Shown: positions 14,084-21,808 of the stretch, one piece after another | Layout: each line of letters starts with the position of its first letter | Numbering within the stretch: the first letter of the stretch is position 1 | Assembly: GCA_002369055.1 (NCBI GenBank) | Contig: DFEL01000025.1 | Location: 1 to 22,740 of the forward strand | DNA length: 22,740 bases | From: Cyanobacteria bacterium UBA3803 | GTDB lineage: Bacteria; Cyanobacteriota; Vampirovibrionia; Gastranaerophilales; Gastranaerophilaceae | Direction: 5' to 3' | Position numbers and translations under genes: made by a program | Notes under the pieces: model-generated | The model's input: only the letters and a program-made list of their open reading frames with translations | What the model was told of the DNA's origin: nothing | Databases searched by the model: none

Positions 14084-14869
14084 ATGGAAAAATATATAAA
14101 ATCATATAACGTAATACTTGATAACATGGATTTATGTGAATACAGATTAAAACCAATTTCCGCAATAATGTACATTCAAGATGCATTTGCAAGATTTTGT
14201 GCAACAAAAAAATTGGCAGCATACGATTTATTTGCAACAAATAAATATTGGATAGTAACTGAATTTAATATTGATTTTATTAATGATTTACCTTTTTGGT
14301 CAGAAGAAATTACCGTAAGCATTTGGATTTCGGAAATTACAAAGCTTAAAATTTATACTGACTATGAAATATCATATAATAATCAAACCTTTGCAAAAGG
14401 AAATGCTCTTTGGTTTATTATTGATAAAGAAACAAAAAAACCTGCAAAAACAGATATAATAACTGAAAATTTCTGTATTTTTAATGATTATACTTTGGGT
14501 GAACATAAAAAATTTGTTTTACCGGAAAAAAACGAAAAATTAGCAGAAATTAATCACGTAAATAATTTATCGGATATTGATTTCAACAATCACGTAAATA
14601 ATAAAAGTTATATAAATATGGCAGCAATGACTGTTAGCGATGAATTTAAAAGAACTCATACTTTAAAACATTTGAATATAAGATTTAACAGAGAAACTTT
14701 TTTAAATGATACACTAAATTGCTCGACATACAAAACAAATGTCGAAAATAATTTTGTGCAAACAGTTGAAAAAGACGGTGTATCAGTTTGTGATATTCTT
14801 ACATCGTGGGAAAATAAAAATAATAAAGATAATATTGTTGATTATAATTTGAAAGTTAAAAACGAATAA
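14084..14869 (+). CDS. Acyl-ACP thioesterase (FatA/FatB type, double hotdog)
   Basis: Hydrolyses acyl-ACP to free fatty acid, ending chain elongation. Two hotdog domains are visible: residues 1-135, with the substrate-tunnel helix ISAIMYIQDAFARFCATK and the strand YWIVTEFNIDFINDLPFW, and residues 150-245, with the hallmark DIDFNNHVNNKSYINMA (164-180), in which D, N and H are the expected catalytic residues. At 261 residues it matches bacterial family members rather than the longer plant enzymes. It is preceded by a 70-base gap with no recognisable terminator, and AGGA lies seven bases before ATG. It is followed by the palindrome that precedes the TetR gene, which may double as its terminator. 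No other fatty-acid gene is nearby. Confidence 0.9.
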   Translation: MEKYIKSYNVILDNMDLCEYRLKPISAIMYIQDAFARFCATKKLAAYDLFATNKYWIVTEFNIDFINDLPFWSEEITVSIWISEITKLKIYTDYEISYNNQTFAKGNALWFIIDKETKKPAKTDIITENFCIFNDYTLGEHKKFVLPEKNEKLAEINHVNNLSDIDFNNHVNNKSYINMAAMTVSDEFKRTHTLKHLNIRFNRETFLNDTLNCSTYKTNVENNFVQTVEKDGVSVCDILTSWENKNNKDNIVDYNLKVKNE

Positions 14870-14898
14870 TAAGATTTTTTATATTATTATGAAAAATA

Positions 14899-14940
14899 AA
14901 AAATGAATATTATTCAGTGAATAATATTCATTTTTATAAT
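14899..14940 (+). promoter_or_regulatory. Perfect palindrome overlapping the tetR promoter: likely operator, possibly terminator
   Basis: Two 18-bp arms (14899-14916 and 14918-14935) are perfectly complementary around a single central G: A5-TGAATATTATTCA / TGAATAATATTCA-T5. Its right end runs into TATAAT (14935-14940), a good -10 for the TetR gene starting at 14967. Symmetry and position fit an autoregulatory TetR-family operator covering the -35/spacer region. The 3' T5 also makes it a possible weak terminator for the thioesterase gene ending at 14869. Confidence 0.6.
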
Positions 14941-14966
14941 ATAATTGTTGCATCAAAAGAGGTTAT

Positions 14967-15578
14967 ATGTCAACAAGAAAAGAAAATGCCTTAAAAACAA
15001 GACAAAAACTACTTGATGTTACAAATGAACTTATTAAAGAAAACGGATTTTGTAAGTTAAGTATTGGAGATATTACAGAACGTGCAGGTGTTGCCAAAGG
15101 TACATTTTATATTTATTTCAAACATAAAGAAGAGATTGTTTTAGAAATTTGCAAGAATTTATTTAAAGAAACACAATTAAAATTAAATAAAATAAAAAAT
15201 TCTGATATTACGGAAAAACTTTGTTTATATACTAATTGCTTTATTAAAGAAGTTTATGACTACAAAATACATATTGTTAGAGAATGGATTAAAGGTCTTG
15301 TAGAAAAAAACGAAAATTCAGACAGTATGGGAACAATAAAATGGCAGTATGATTTTGAAATGCTTAAAAATATTATATCTAATGCCGTTGAAAATAAAGA
15401 GTTGAAAGCCGATACACCAATAAATACATTGTGTGAAATTATACTAACTCAAATGTATGGAATGTTTACCTGTTGGTGTATGTCAGATGGGAATTTTGAC
15501 CCTGAAAAAATGATACAAGAGTTTTGCGAAATTCAATTAAAGGCGATATTAGACAAATATACTATGGAGAAAATATAA
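14967..15578 (+). CDS. TetR/AcrR family transcriptional regulator
   Basis: One-component repressor. The N-terminal DNA-binding domain (about 10-58) is typical: KTRQKLLDVTNELIKENG, then the helix-turn-helix LSIGDITERAGVAKGTFYIYF with the conserved GTFYIYFKHKEEI. Residues 65-203 are the variable helical ligand and dimerisation domain; its ligand cannot be read from sequence. Length (203) is normal. A perfect palindrome covers its promoter. Its TAA is followed directly by the ATG of an alpha/beta hydrolase (no gap), so the two are co-transcribed. The hydrolase and the aldo/keto reductase genes downstream are the most likely regulon. Ribosome binding probably uses GAGG upstream of the ATG. Confidence 0.93.
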   Translation: MSTRKENALKTRQKLLDVTNELIKENGFCKLSIGDITERAGVAKGTFYIYFKHKEEIVLEICKNLFKETQLKLNKIKNSDITEKLCLYTNCFIKEVYDYKIHIVREWIKGLVEKNENSDSMGTIKWQYDFEMLKNIISNAVENKELKADTPINTLCEIILTQMYGMFTCWCMSDGNFDPEKMIQEFCEIQLKAILDKYTMEKI

Positions 15579-16454
15579 ATGGATATAATAAAAGCAATAA
15601 CAAAAAGAGGTTTGGAACTTCGTGGTGCAATATATGAAAGCGAACCGAAAGATACAGTTTTAATAATGCTAACAGGTATTTGTTCTAATGTTTTTCAAAA
15701 TGATTTACTTGATGCTACTGGAAAATTGTTAAGTCAAAACGGAATAACTACAATAATAGGACATGCTCACGATTCGTTTTCTTGTTTTGCATATACTGAC
15801 CATTCAATAGGCAAACAAAAACACACAGGAGTTTTTAATGATGATTTTGATATGGTATATGAAGATGTTGAAACTTGGGTATTAAAAGCAAAGGAAATGG
15901 GATTTGAGCATATTATTCTTGCAGGGCATTCGTTAGGGTCTAATAAAATAATAAACTATCTTGGAAATACAAAAGATGATTTTATTGATTATTTTATAGT
16001 ATCTTGCCCCATTGATATTATGCATTGGTGGGAAGTTATGCCAAATATTGAGACTTGTTTTGACATGGCTAAAAAATGGGTTGAAGAAAATAGAGGTGAT
16101 GATATATTGCCGTTTTTATTCGGCGGTTTTTCACCAATGACTGCAAATACTGTTTTAGGGTTTTATAATGCAGAAAATCTTAAAAACTGTCCTGTTTTAA
16201 GCGGTAACGGTGAAACAACTTCACTATATAACATTAAACCGGTAGGAACTTTTTTAATCGGTTCAAAAGATTCTGTAACAGGAGATTGCCCGAAAGCATT
16301 TATGGAACAGTTAAATAATTGGACTAAACACCCAAATCAAAATCAAGTAATTGAGGTTGAAGGAGCAAGCCACATTTTCTACGGCAAACATGATATTTAT
16401 GCTCAAACAGTCTTAAATTGTATTAATAATCATTTTTTCAAAATAGTGAGGTAA
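15579..16454 (+). CDS. Alpha/beta hydrolase (291 aa)
   Basis: Serine hydrolase of unknown substrate. The nucleophile elbow is GHSLG at 116-120 (S118) after a hydrophobic strand HIILA. A candidate acid lies in the segment GSKDSVTGDC and the likely catalytic His in GASHIFYGKHD near the C-terminus. Early LTGICSNVFQND may form the oxyanion loop. The overall pattern (long N-terminal sheet, lid with a WWEVMPNIE segment) resembles esterase or DUF1749-like hydrolases, but I cannot name the family firmly. No signal peptide, so it is cytosolic. It starts at the base after the TetR stop, using GGAG within the 3' end of tetR, which implies translational coupling. Its own stop is immediately followed in the same frame by remnants of a different hydrolase. 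Confidence 0.88.
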   Translation: MDIIKAITKRGLELRGAIYESEPKDTVLIMLTGICSNVFQNDLLDATGKLLSQNGITTIIGHAHDSFSCFAYTDHSIGKQKHTGVFNDDFDMVYEDVETWVLKAKEMGFEHIILAGHSLGSNKIINYLGNTKDDFIDYFIVSCPIDIMHWWEVMPNIETCFDMAKKWVEENRGDDILPFLFGGFSPMTANTVLGFYNAENLKNCPVLSGNGETTSLYNIKPVGTFLIGSKDSVTGDCPKAFMEQLNNWTKHPNQNQVIEVEGASHIFYGKHDIYAQTVLNCINNHFFKIVR

Positions 16455-16457
16455 GTT

Positions 16458-16598
16458 GTGCTGAAAAATTTAAATGGCGATAATAAATAACTTTTTATTA
16501 TAAAAGGTGTAAACTACGTTTATTTATATGATGTCGTCGATAAAAACACAATTCTGTTTGATAAAATTGAAAGTTTTTATAAGGAAATTTTGAAATAA
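16458..16598 (+). pseudogene. C-terminal remnant of a secreted-type alpha/beta hydrolase
   Basis: No intact gene occupies this gap, but one frame reads LKNLNGDNK-stop-LFIIKGVNYVYLYDVVDKN, then TILFDKIESFYKEILK and a stop at 16596-16598. It aligns without gaps to the last ~45 residues of the intact hydrolase ending at 20346 (LKGKNKELLIVKEANHVDLYD, then GGDKNAIPFDKIESFYKNNLK). An in-frame TAA (16488-16490) replaces a Glu codon, and the catalytic-region NHV has become NYV. About 88% of the ancestral gene is missing. It is in the same frame as the hydrolase stop at 16454. This is direct evidence of a lost gene copy upstream of the first aldo/keto reductase. Confidence 0.8.
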
Positions 16599-16613
16599 AT
16601 AAGGAGAAATATA

Positions 16614-17606
16614 ATGCAGTATGTAAAATTAGGCAACACCGGTGTTGATGTTTCAAGAATTTGTTTAGGTTGTATGAGTTTTGGCAAACCCGGAAAAGAA
16701 AACGGAGTTTTTCCTTGGGCAAAAGATTATGAAGATGCAAAACCTATATTTAAAAAAGCGATTGATTTAGGTATAAACTATTTTGATACTGCAAATGTTT
16801 ACCAACTTGGAACGAGCGAAGAAATTACAGGTCGCTTGATTAAAGAATACGGTTTAGATAGAGATGAAATAGTTGTTGCAACAAAAGTTCATTTTGCAAT
16901 GAGAGAAGGCAGACCAAACGGTGCAGGTTCAAGCCGTAAAAACATTATGGCAGAAATCGACCATTCACTAAAAAGATTAGGACTTGATTATGTGGACTTG
17001 TACCAAATACATAGGTTAGACCACGAAACACCAATGGAAGAAATTATGGAAGCTCTGCATGATGTAGTAAAAAGCGGTAAGGCAAGATATATTGGTGCTT
17101 CAGTTATGTGGGCTTGGGAATTTGAAAGACTAAATCAAATAGCAGAAAGAAACGGTTGGACAAAATTTGTTTCTATGCAAAACCAATACAATTTAATTTA
17201 TCGTGAAGAAGAACGAGAAATGATACCATTGTGTCAAGATAGAAAAATTGCAGTTGTACCTTGGAGTCCTCTGGCAGGCGGAAGGACAGCACATACTTGG
17301 GGTACAAAAACACACAGAAACAGTATTGATGAAGTTTCACCAATGGTATGGGGAGCTACTGAAAAACAAGATAAGGTTGTTGTTGATAATTTAGAAAAAA
17401 TATCAAAAGAATTAGGCTATTCAATGGCACAAGTTTCACTTGCCTGGATGTTATCAAAACCATATATAACATCACCTATTGTTGGTTGTACAGATGTTAA
17501 ACACGTTGAAGAAGCTGTATCAGCCTTAGATATTAAATTGAGTAATGAGGTTATCAAAAAATTGGAAGAACCTTATGTACCACACATAAAAACAGGAGCA
17601 TTTTAA
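16614..17606 (+). CDS. Aldo/keto reductase (330 aa)
   Basis: NADPH-dependent carbonyl reductase with a TIM barrel. The catalytic tetrad is visible: D58 and Y63 (FDTANVYQLG), K91 (VATKV) and H133 (YQIHR). The N-terminus MQYVKLGNTGVDVSRICLGCMSFG and the cofactor-end segment SPIVGCTDVKHVEEAV are typical of the YajO/AKR-12-13-like group. Length (330) is normal. Shine-Dalgarno AAGGAG lies eight bases before ATG. It opens the oxidoreductase run: the next gene follows 29 bases later and no terminator intervenes up to 21763. Its substrate cannot be read from the sequence; reactive aldehydes, quinones or sugar derivatives are possible. Confidence 0.93.
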   Translation: MQYVKLGNTGVDVSRICLGCMSFGKPGKENGVFPWAKDYEDAKPIFKKAIDLGINYFDTANVYQLGTSEEITGRLIKEYGLDRDEIVVATKVHFAMREGRPNGAGSSRKNIMAEIDHSLKRLGLDYVDLYQIHRLDHETPMEEIMEALHDVVKSGKARYIGASVMWAWEFERLNQIAERNGWTKFVSMQNQYNLIYREEEREMIPLCQDRKIAVVPWSPLAGGRTAHTWGTKTHRNSIDEVSPMVWGATEKQDKVVVDNLEKISKELGYSMAQVSLAWMLSKPYITSPIVGCTDVKHVEEAVSALDIKLSNEVIKKLEEPYVPHIKTGAF

Positions 17607-17635
17607 AAAATATAAATCAAGGAGAACAGAAAGAA

Positions 17636-18277
17636 ATGAAAGTACTATTATTTAACGGTTCACCTCACAAAAACGGATGTACGTATACAGCGTTAGAGGA
17701 AATTGCAAAAACTTTAAGAGAAGAAGGGGTTGATTCTGAAATTTACCAAATCGGAATTAAATCATTAACTCCTTGCAGAGCTTGCAATGCTTGTGCAAAA
17801 CTTGGAAGATGTGTTATAAACGATGACGATGTAAACAACTTTGTTGAAAAATGCAAAGATTTTGACGGATTTATTTTTGGTTCACCTGTTCACTATGGTT
17901 CAGCATGTGGAGGAATAACCGCATTTTTAGACAGAGCATTCTTTTCTGCACTTTTGTCAGGAAAAATGAATTACTTTAGACACAAACCTGCATCAGCAAT
18001 AGTAAGTGCTAGACGTGCGGGAACAACCGCATCATTAGACCAATTAAACAAATATATGACTATATCCGAAATGCCAATAATATCCGGCAGATATTGGAAT
18101 ATGGTACATGGTCATACACCTGACGAAGTTAAGCAGGATTTAGAAGGTATGCAAAATATGAGAATACTTGCGAGAAATATGGCTTGGCATTTAAAATGCC
18201 AAAAAGCAGGTCAAGATGCAGGTATTGAGTTGCCAAAAGAAGAAGAAATTATACTTACAAATTTTATAAGGGAGTAA
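17636..18277 (+). CDS. NAD(P)H-dependent FMN reductase / iron-sulfur flavoprotein (213 aa)
   Basis: Flavodoxin-fold reductase. The FMN loop is FNGSPHKNGCTYTAL near the N-terminus and SPVHYGSACGGITAFLDR is the flavin-contacting segment around 80-100. Between them lies a compact cysteine cluster CRACNACAKLGRC (C-x2-C-x2-C-x5-C), the spacing known to bind [4Fe-4S] in archaeal-type Isf proteins. It may therefore carry both FMN and a cluster and move electrons between one- and two-electron partners. It lies 29 bases after one aldo/keto reductase and three bases before another, with GGAG Shine-Dalgarno, clearly within one operon. Cytosolic. The physiological acceptor is unknown. Confidence 0.9.
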   Translation: MKVLLFNGSPHKNGCTYTALEEIAKTLREEGVDSEIYQIGIKSLTPCRACNACAKLGRCVINDDDVNNFVEKCKDFDGFIFGSPVHYGSACGGITAFLDRAFFSALLSGKMNYFRHKPASAIVSARRAGTTASLDQLNKYMTISEMPIISGRYWNMVHGHTPDEVKQDLEGMQNMRILARNMAWHLKCQKAGQDAGIELPKEEEIILTNFIRE

Positions 18278-18280
18278 AAA

Positions 18281-19288
18281 ATGGAAACAAGAAAATTAAG
18301 AGATTTAGAAGTTTCTGCAATCGGCTTAGGATGTATGGGATTTTCTCAAAGTTATCCCCCATTTATTCCTGAAGATGAAGCCATTAAAGTTATAAGAAAA
18401 GCGGTTGAACTTGGTGTAACTTTTTTTGATACGGCAGAAGTTTACGGTCCTTTTAAAAATGAAGAATTAATTGGAAAAGCACTAAAACCTTTAAGAGATG
18501 ATGTTGTTATTGCAACAAAATTCGGTTTTGAAATAGGAACAAATGATGATTATAAATCAGGTTTCAGACCAATTGGACTTTCAAGTAAAAAAGAACACAT
18601 TAAACAGGTTGTTGAAGGCTCATTAAAAAGACTTCAAACAGACCATATTGATTTATATTATCAACATCGAGTAGACCCTAATACTCCGATAGAAGAAGTG
18701 GCACAAACAATGTCAGAATTAATTAATGAAGGAAAAATTCTTCATTGGGGACTATCTGAAGCAAGTGCAAAGACAATAAGAAAAGCTCATGCTGTTTGCC
18801 CGCTAACCGCTGTTCAAAGTGAATATTCAATGTGGTGGAGAGAACCGGAAACAAACGGTGTTATTGATACTTTAGAAGAATTGAAAATAGGCTTTGTGCC
18901 TTTTTCACCGTTAGGAAAAGCAGCATTAACAGGACGTTTTAATAAAGATACAAAATTTGAAAACAGTGATTTTAGAAGTACAATTCCGAGATTTTCAGCA
19001 GAAAATTGGGATAACAATATTAAACTTGTTGAATATGTAAACGAACTTGCTACAAAGAAAAATTGCACACCTGCTCAAATTGCTCTTTCTTGGTTATTAC
19101 ATCAAAAACCTTTTATAGTGTCTATTCCTGGAACTAAAAAAATTTCAAGAATACAAGAAAACATTTTATCTGAAAATGTAAAATTTACTAATGATGAATT
19201 ATCTGAAATTCGTAATCAATTAAATTCGATAAAACTTATAGGACACAGATATAATGAAGCACAAGAAAAATTGATTGATAAGGATTAA
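18281..19288 (+). CDS. Aldo/keto reductase (335 aa)
   Basis: Second NADPH-dependent aldo/keto reductase of the module, with only distant similarity to the first. The tetrad is D50 and Y55 (FDTAEVYGPF), K80 (IATKF) and H129 (YYQHR). The C-terminal cofactor segment is SIPGTKKISRIQEN. The sequence style (METRKLRDLEVSAIGLGCMGFS, then GLSEASAKTIRKAHAV) places it in the AKR13-like group common in gut bacteria. It begins three bases after the FMN reductase gene with GGGAG upstream. Its stop overlaps the first in-frame ATG of the following gene (TAATG). Substrate unknown; I infer that it works on the same compound class as its neighbours. Confidence 0.93.
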   Translation: METRKLRDLEVSAIGLGCMGFSQSYPPFIPEDEAIKVIRKAVELGVTFFDTAEVYGPFKNEELIGKALKPLRDDVVIATKFGFEIGTNDDYKSGFRPIGLSSKKEHIKQVVEGSLKRLQTDHIDLYYQHRVDPNTPIEEVAQTMSELINEGKILHWGLSEASAKTIRKAHAVCPLTAVQSEYSMWWREPETNGVIDTLEELKIGFVPFSPLGKAALTGRFNKDTKFENSDFRSTIPRFSAENWDNNIKLVEYVNELATKKNCTPAQIALSWLLHQKPFIVSIPGTKKISRIQENILSENVKFTNDELSEIRNQLNSIKLIGHRYNEAQEKLIDKD

Positions 19289-19302
19289 TGAAAGGAACTT
19301 GC

Positions 19303-20346
19303 ATGTTTAAAAAAATTTTATTATTTGTTATAACAATATTACTTTTAATCGGAAATAATTTAATTACTGAAGCAAAAAGTTTAAATAATAAGTGGGATAA
19401 TGTTTTTCCAAAATCAAATAAAGTTAATGTTAAAAAAGTTGCTTTCAAAAACAGATTTGGAATTACTCTTGTCGGAAATTTATATATGCCAAAGGCAATG
19501 AGTAAAAATGACAAACTTCCTGCAATTGCAATATCAGGGCCCTTTGGTGCAGTAAAAGAACAATCTTCCGGACTTTATGCACAAACTTTAGCAGAAAGAG
19601 GGTTTATAACTTTAGCATTTGACCCGAGTTATACAGGTGAAAGTTTAGGAATGCCAAGACACGTTGCAAGTCCGGATATAAACACTGAAGATTTTTCTGC
19701 GGCAGTTGATTATTTAAGTAATTATAAAAACGTAGATTCGGAAAAAATCGGTATTTTAGGTATTTGCGGTTTTGGAGGATTTGCCATTAATGCAGCAGCC
19801 ATTGATACCAGAATTAAAGCAACTACTGCTGTTACAATGTATGATATGACAAGAGTTTCTGCAAAAGGATACAATGATTCAATAAATGAAGATTTACGCT
19901 ATAAAATGAAACAAGCTTTGAATAAACAAAGGACACAAGATTTTAAAAACGGTAATTACAAAGGAGCTGACGGACTTCCTGAAAATTTAACAGGAAACGA
20001 ACCTCAATTTGTAAAAGATTATTGGGGATATTATAAAACTAAAAGAGGTTTTCACACTCGTTCAATCAATTCAAATGGTAAATGGAATATGACTTCATCT
20101 TTATCACTGATAAATCAACCTATTTTACAATATGCAAATGAAATAAGAACTCCAATTTTGATTGTTCATGGAGAAAAAGCTCACAGCAGATATTTTGGTG
20201 AAGATACTTTTAAAAAATTAAAAGGCAAAAACAAAGAACTTTTGATTGTAAAGGAAGCTAATCACGTAGATTTATATGACGGTGGTGATAAAAATGCAAT
20301 TCCGTTTGATAAAATCGAAAGTTTTTATAAAAATAATTTAAAATAG
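19303..20346 (+). CDS. Exported alpha/beta hydrolase, dienelactone-hydrolase-like (347 aa)
   Basis: Predicted periplasmic or secreted hydrolase. The N-terminus MFKKILLFVITILLLIGNNLITEA is a Sec signal peptide. Start chosen at 19303 because AAAGGA lies six bases upstream; the ATG at 19288 overlaps the previous stop but has its AAGGA only three bases away and would add MKGTC. The core shows the elbow GICGFGG around C155, with Cys as probable nucleophile as in dienelactone hydrolases. The position two after the Cys is Phe rather than the Gly of the usual GxCxGG, which is odd. The C-terminal acid/His region is HGEKAHSRYFGED and EANHVDLYD. A decayed copy of the same family lies at 16458-16598. Confidence 0.87.
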   Translation: MFKKILLFVITILLLIGNNLITEAKSLNNKWDNVFPKSNKVNVKKVAFKNRFGITLVGNLYMPKAMSKNDKLPAIAISGPFGAVKEQSSGLYAQTLAERGFITLAFDPSYTGESLGMPRHVASPDINTEDFSAAVDYLSNYKNVDSEKIGILGICGFGGFAINAAAIDTRIKATTAVTMYDMTRVSAKGYNDSINEDLRYKMKQALNKQRTQDFKNGNYKGADGLPENLTGNEPQFVKDYWGYYKTKRGFHTRSINSNGKWNMTSSLSLINQPILQYANEIRTPILIVHGEKAHSRYFGEDTFKKLKGKNKELLIVKEANHVDLYDGGDKNAIPFDKIESFYKNNLK

Positions 20347-20355
20347 AGGTCAATT

Positions 20356-21210
20356 ATGAAAAAATTTTTAATATCAATATTAGCAATTACTTTTATTGCA
20401 CAAACATCAAGTTTTGCTATCGGACACAAACAAAAGGAAGGTAAAAATATGACACAAAGTAAAATTGTACAAACAGCAGGCAGAGATAATTTAGGGAACT
20501 TTGCACCTGAATTTGCTCACTTTAACGATGATATATTATTTGGTGAAAATTGGAATAATAAAGATTTATCACTAAAAACAAGAAGTATTATTACTGTTAT
20601 TGCATTAATGTCGCAAGGAATAACAGATTCATCATTAAAATATCATCTTCAAAATGCAAAAAATAACGGTGTTACAAAAGAAGAAATTGCAGCGGCAATA
20701 ACACATACCGCATTTTATGCAGGATGGCCAAAAGCTTGGGCAACTTTTAATTTAGCCAAAGAAGTATGGAATGAAAATACAAAAGCCTTAACAGATAAAG
20801 AAAAATATGCTCAAACAATAATGTTCCCTATTGGTGAACCAAATACTGCTTATGCAAAATATTTTATCGGTCAAAGTTATATTGCACCTGTTTCAACAAA
20901 ACAAGTTAAAATATATAACGTAACATTTGAACCAAAATGCAGAAATAACTGGCATGTACATAAAGCGAAATCAGGCGGCGGACAAATGTTAATAGCAGTA
21001 GGTGGTCGAGGATATTATCAAGAATGGGGAAAAGAACCGATAGAAATGAAAGCCGGAGATGTAATAAATATTCCTGCAAATGTTAAACATTGGCACGGTG
21101 CAGCACCTGATTCATGGTTTTCACACCTTGCTGTTGAAATTGAAGGAACAGAAACTTCTAATGAATGGTTAGAAGCAGTTACAGATGAAGAATACAATAA
21201 ATTGAAATAG
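20356..21210 (+). CDS. Carboxymuconolactone decarboxylase-like / cupin fusion (284 aa)
   Basis: Two domains. Residues 40-140 are an AhpD/carboxymuconolactone-decarboxylase helical domain of the decarboxylase type (GITDSSLKYHLQNAKNNGVT, HTAFYAGWPKAWATFNLA), without the CxxC of AhpD peroxidases. Residues 185-265 are a cupin with metal ligands likely H200, H202 (WHVH), Q210 and H245/H247 (KHWHG). Residues 1-22 (MKKFLISILAITFIAQTSSFA) look like a signal peptide. An in-frame ATG at 20449 (MTQSKIVQTAGRD) sits behind a perfect AAGGAAGG, so a shorter cytosolic form may also be made. It follows the exported hydrolase by nine bases. Dienelactone hydrolase-like and muconolactone-like neighbours suggest work on lactone or quinone intermediates, but members of this fusion are mostly uncharacterised. 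Confidence 0.88.
   Translation: MKKFLISILAITFIAQTSSFAIGHKQKEGKNMTQSKIVQTAGRDNLGNFAPEFAHFNDDILFGENWNNKDLSLKTRSIITVIALMSQGITDSSLKYHLQNAKNNGVTKEEIAAAITHTAFYAGWPKAWATFNLAKEVWNENTKALTDKEKYAQTIMFPIGEPNTAYAKYFIGQSYIAPVSTKQVKIYNVTFEPKCRNNWHVHKAKSGGGQMLIAVGGRGYYQEWGKEPIEMKAGDVINIPANVKHWHGAAPDSWFSHLAVEIEGTETSNEWLEAVTDEEYNKLK
20434..20451 (+). promoter_or_regulatory. Internal ribosome-binding site and alternative start
   Basis: AAGGAAGG (20434-20441) lies seven bases upstream of ATG 20449, in frame with the fusion protein and located exactly after the predicted signal peptide. It is a better Shine-Dalgarno than the one at the upstream start (AGAGG before 20356). Confidence 0.55.
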
Positions 21211-21220
21211 AGGTGAATAT

Positions 21221-21763
21221 ATGAGTAAAAATGTTTTAATAATATCGTCTTCTCCACGAAAAAACGGTAATTCAGATATGTTATGTGATGAATTTTTGCG
21301 TGGAGCGGCAGATGCCGGACATAATCCTGAAAAAATTTTTCTGAGAGATAAAAAAATAAATTACTGTACAGGTTGCGGTTTTTGCAATACAAATGACTAT
21401 ACAAAATGTTCTCAACAAGATGATATAAATGAATTGATGGATAAAATGGAAAATTCTGATGTTATAGTATTTGCAACACCAATTTATTTTTATGCAATTG
21501 CAGGACAAATGAAAACTTTTATTGACAGAATTTGCTCAAGATATACTCATTTATCAAATAAAGAATTTTATTATATTATGACAGCGGCAGATTCTTCTGA
21601 AAATACCGTTCAATTTGCACTTGGCGAATTTAAAGGATTAATGGCTTGCTTAAATAATCCTGTTGAAAAAGGCTATTTATTTGCAGGTGGAGTATGGCAA
21701 AAAGGAGATATTGAAAAAACTCCTTATCTTCAAAAAGCATACGAAATGGGAAAAAACAGTTAA
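21221..21763 (+). CDS. NAD(P)H-dependent FMN reductase / iron-sulfur flavoprotein (180 aa)
   Basis: Flavodoxin-fold reductase related to the gene at 17636. FMN loop SSSPRKNGNSDML, flavin segment ATPIYFYAIAGQMKTFIDR, and a cysteine set CTGCGFCNTNDYTKC (C-x2-C-x2-C-x6-C) that could hold a [4Fe-4S] cluster as in Isf-type proteins. The protein is shorter than the 213-residue paralog because its C-terminal lid is reduced. It follows the cupin fusion by ten bases with GAGGTG upstream and closes the plus-strand operon. There is no clear terminator before the convergent gene at 21809. Role inferred as electron supply for reductive steps of the module. Confidence 0.9.
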   Translation: MSKNVLIISSSPRKNGNSDMLCDEFLRGAADAGHNPEKIFLRDKKINYCTGCGFCNTNDYTKCSQQDDINELMDKMENSDVIVFATPIYFYAIAGQMKTFIDRICSRYTHLSNKEFYYIMTAADSSENTVQFALGEFKGLMACLNNPVEKGYLFAGGVWQKGDIEKTPYLQKAYEMGKNS

Positions 21764-21808
21764 AAGATTTTCTGAATTCAAAAACAACATAATATAAATG
21801 AATATTTA

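Noticed and set aside
18814..19068. Minus-strand open frames inside plus-strand genes (also at 6154, 8062, 9142, 10659, 12495, 19236, 21018, 21281)
   Set aside because: They are antisense shadows of well-supported genes, without ribosome-binding sites or recognisable domains.
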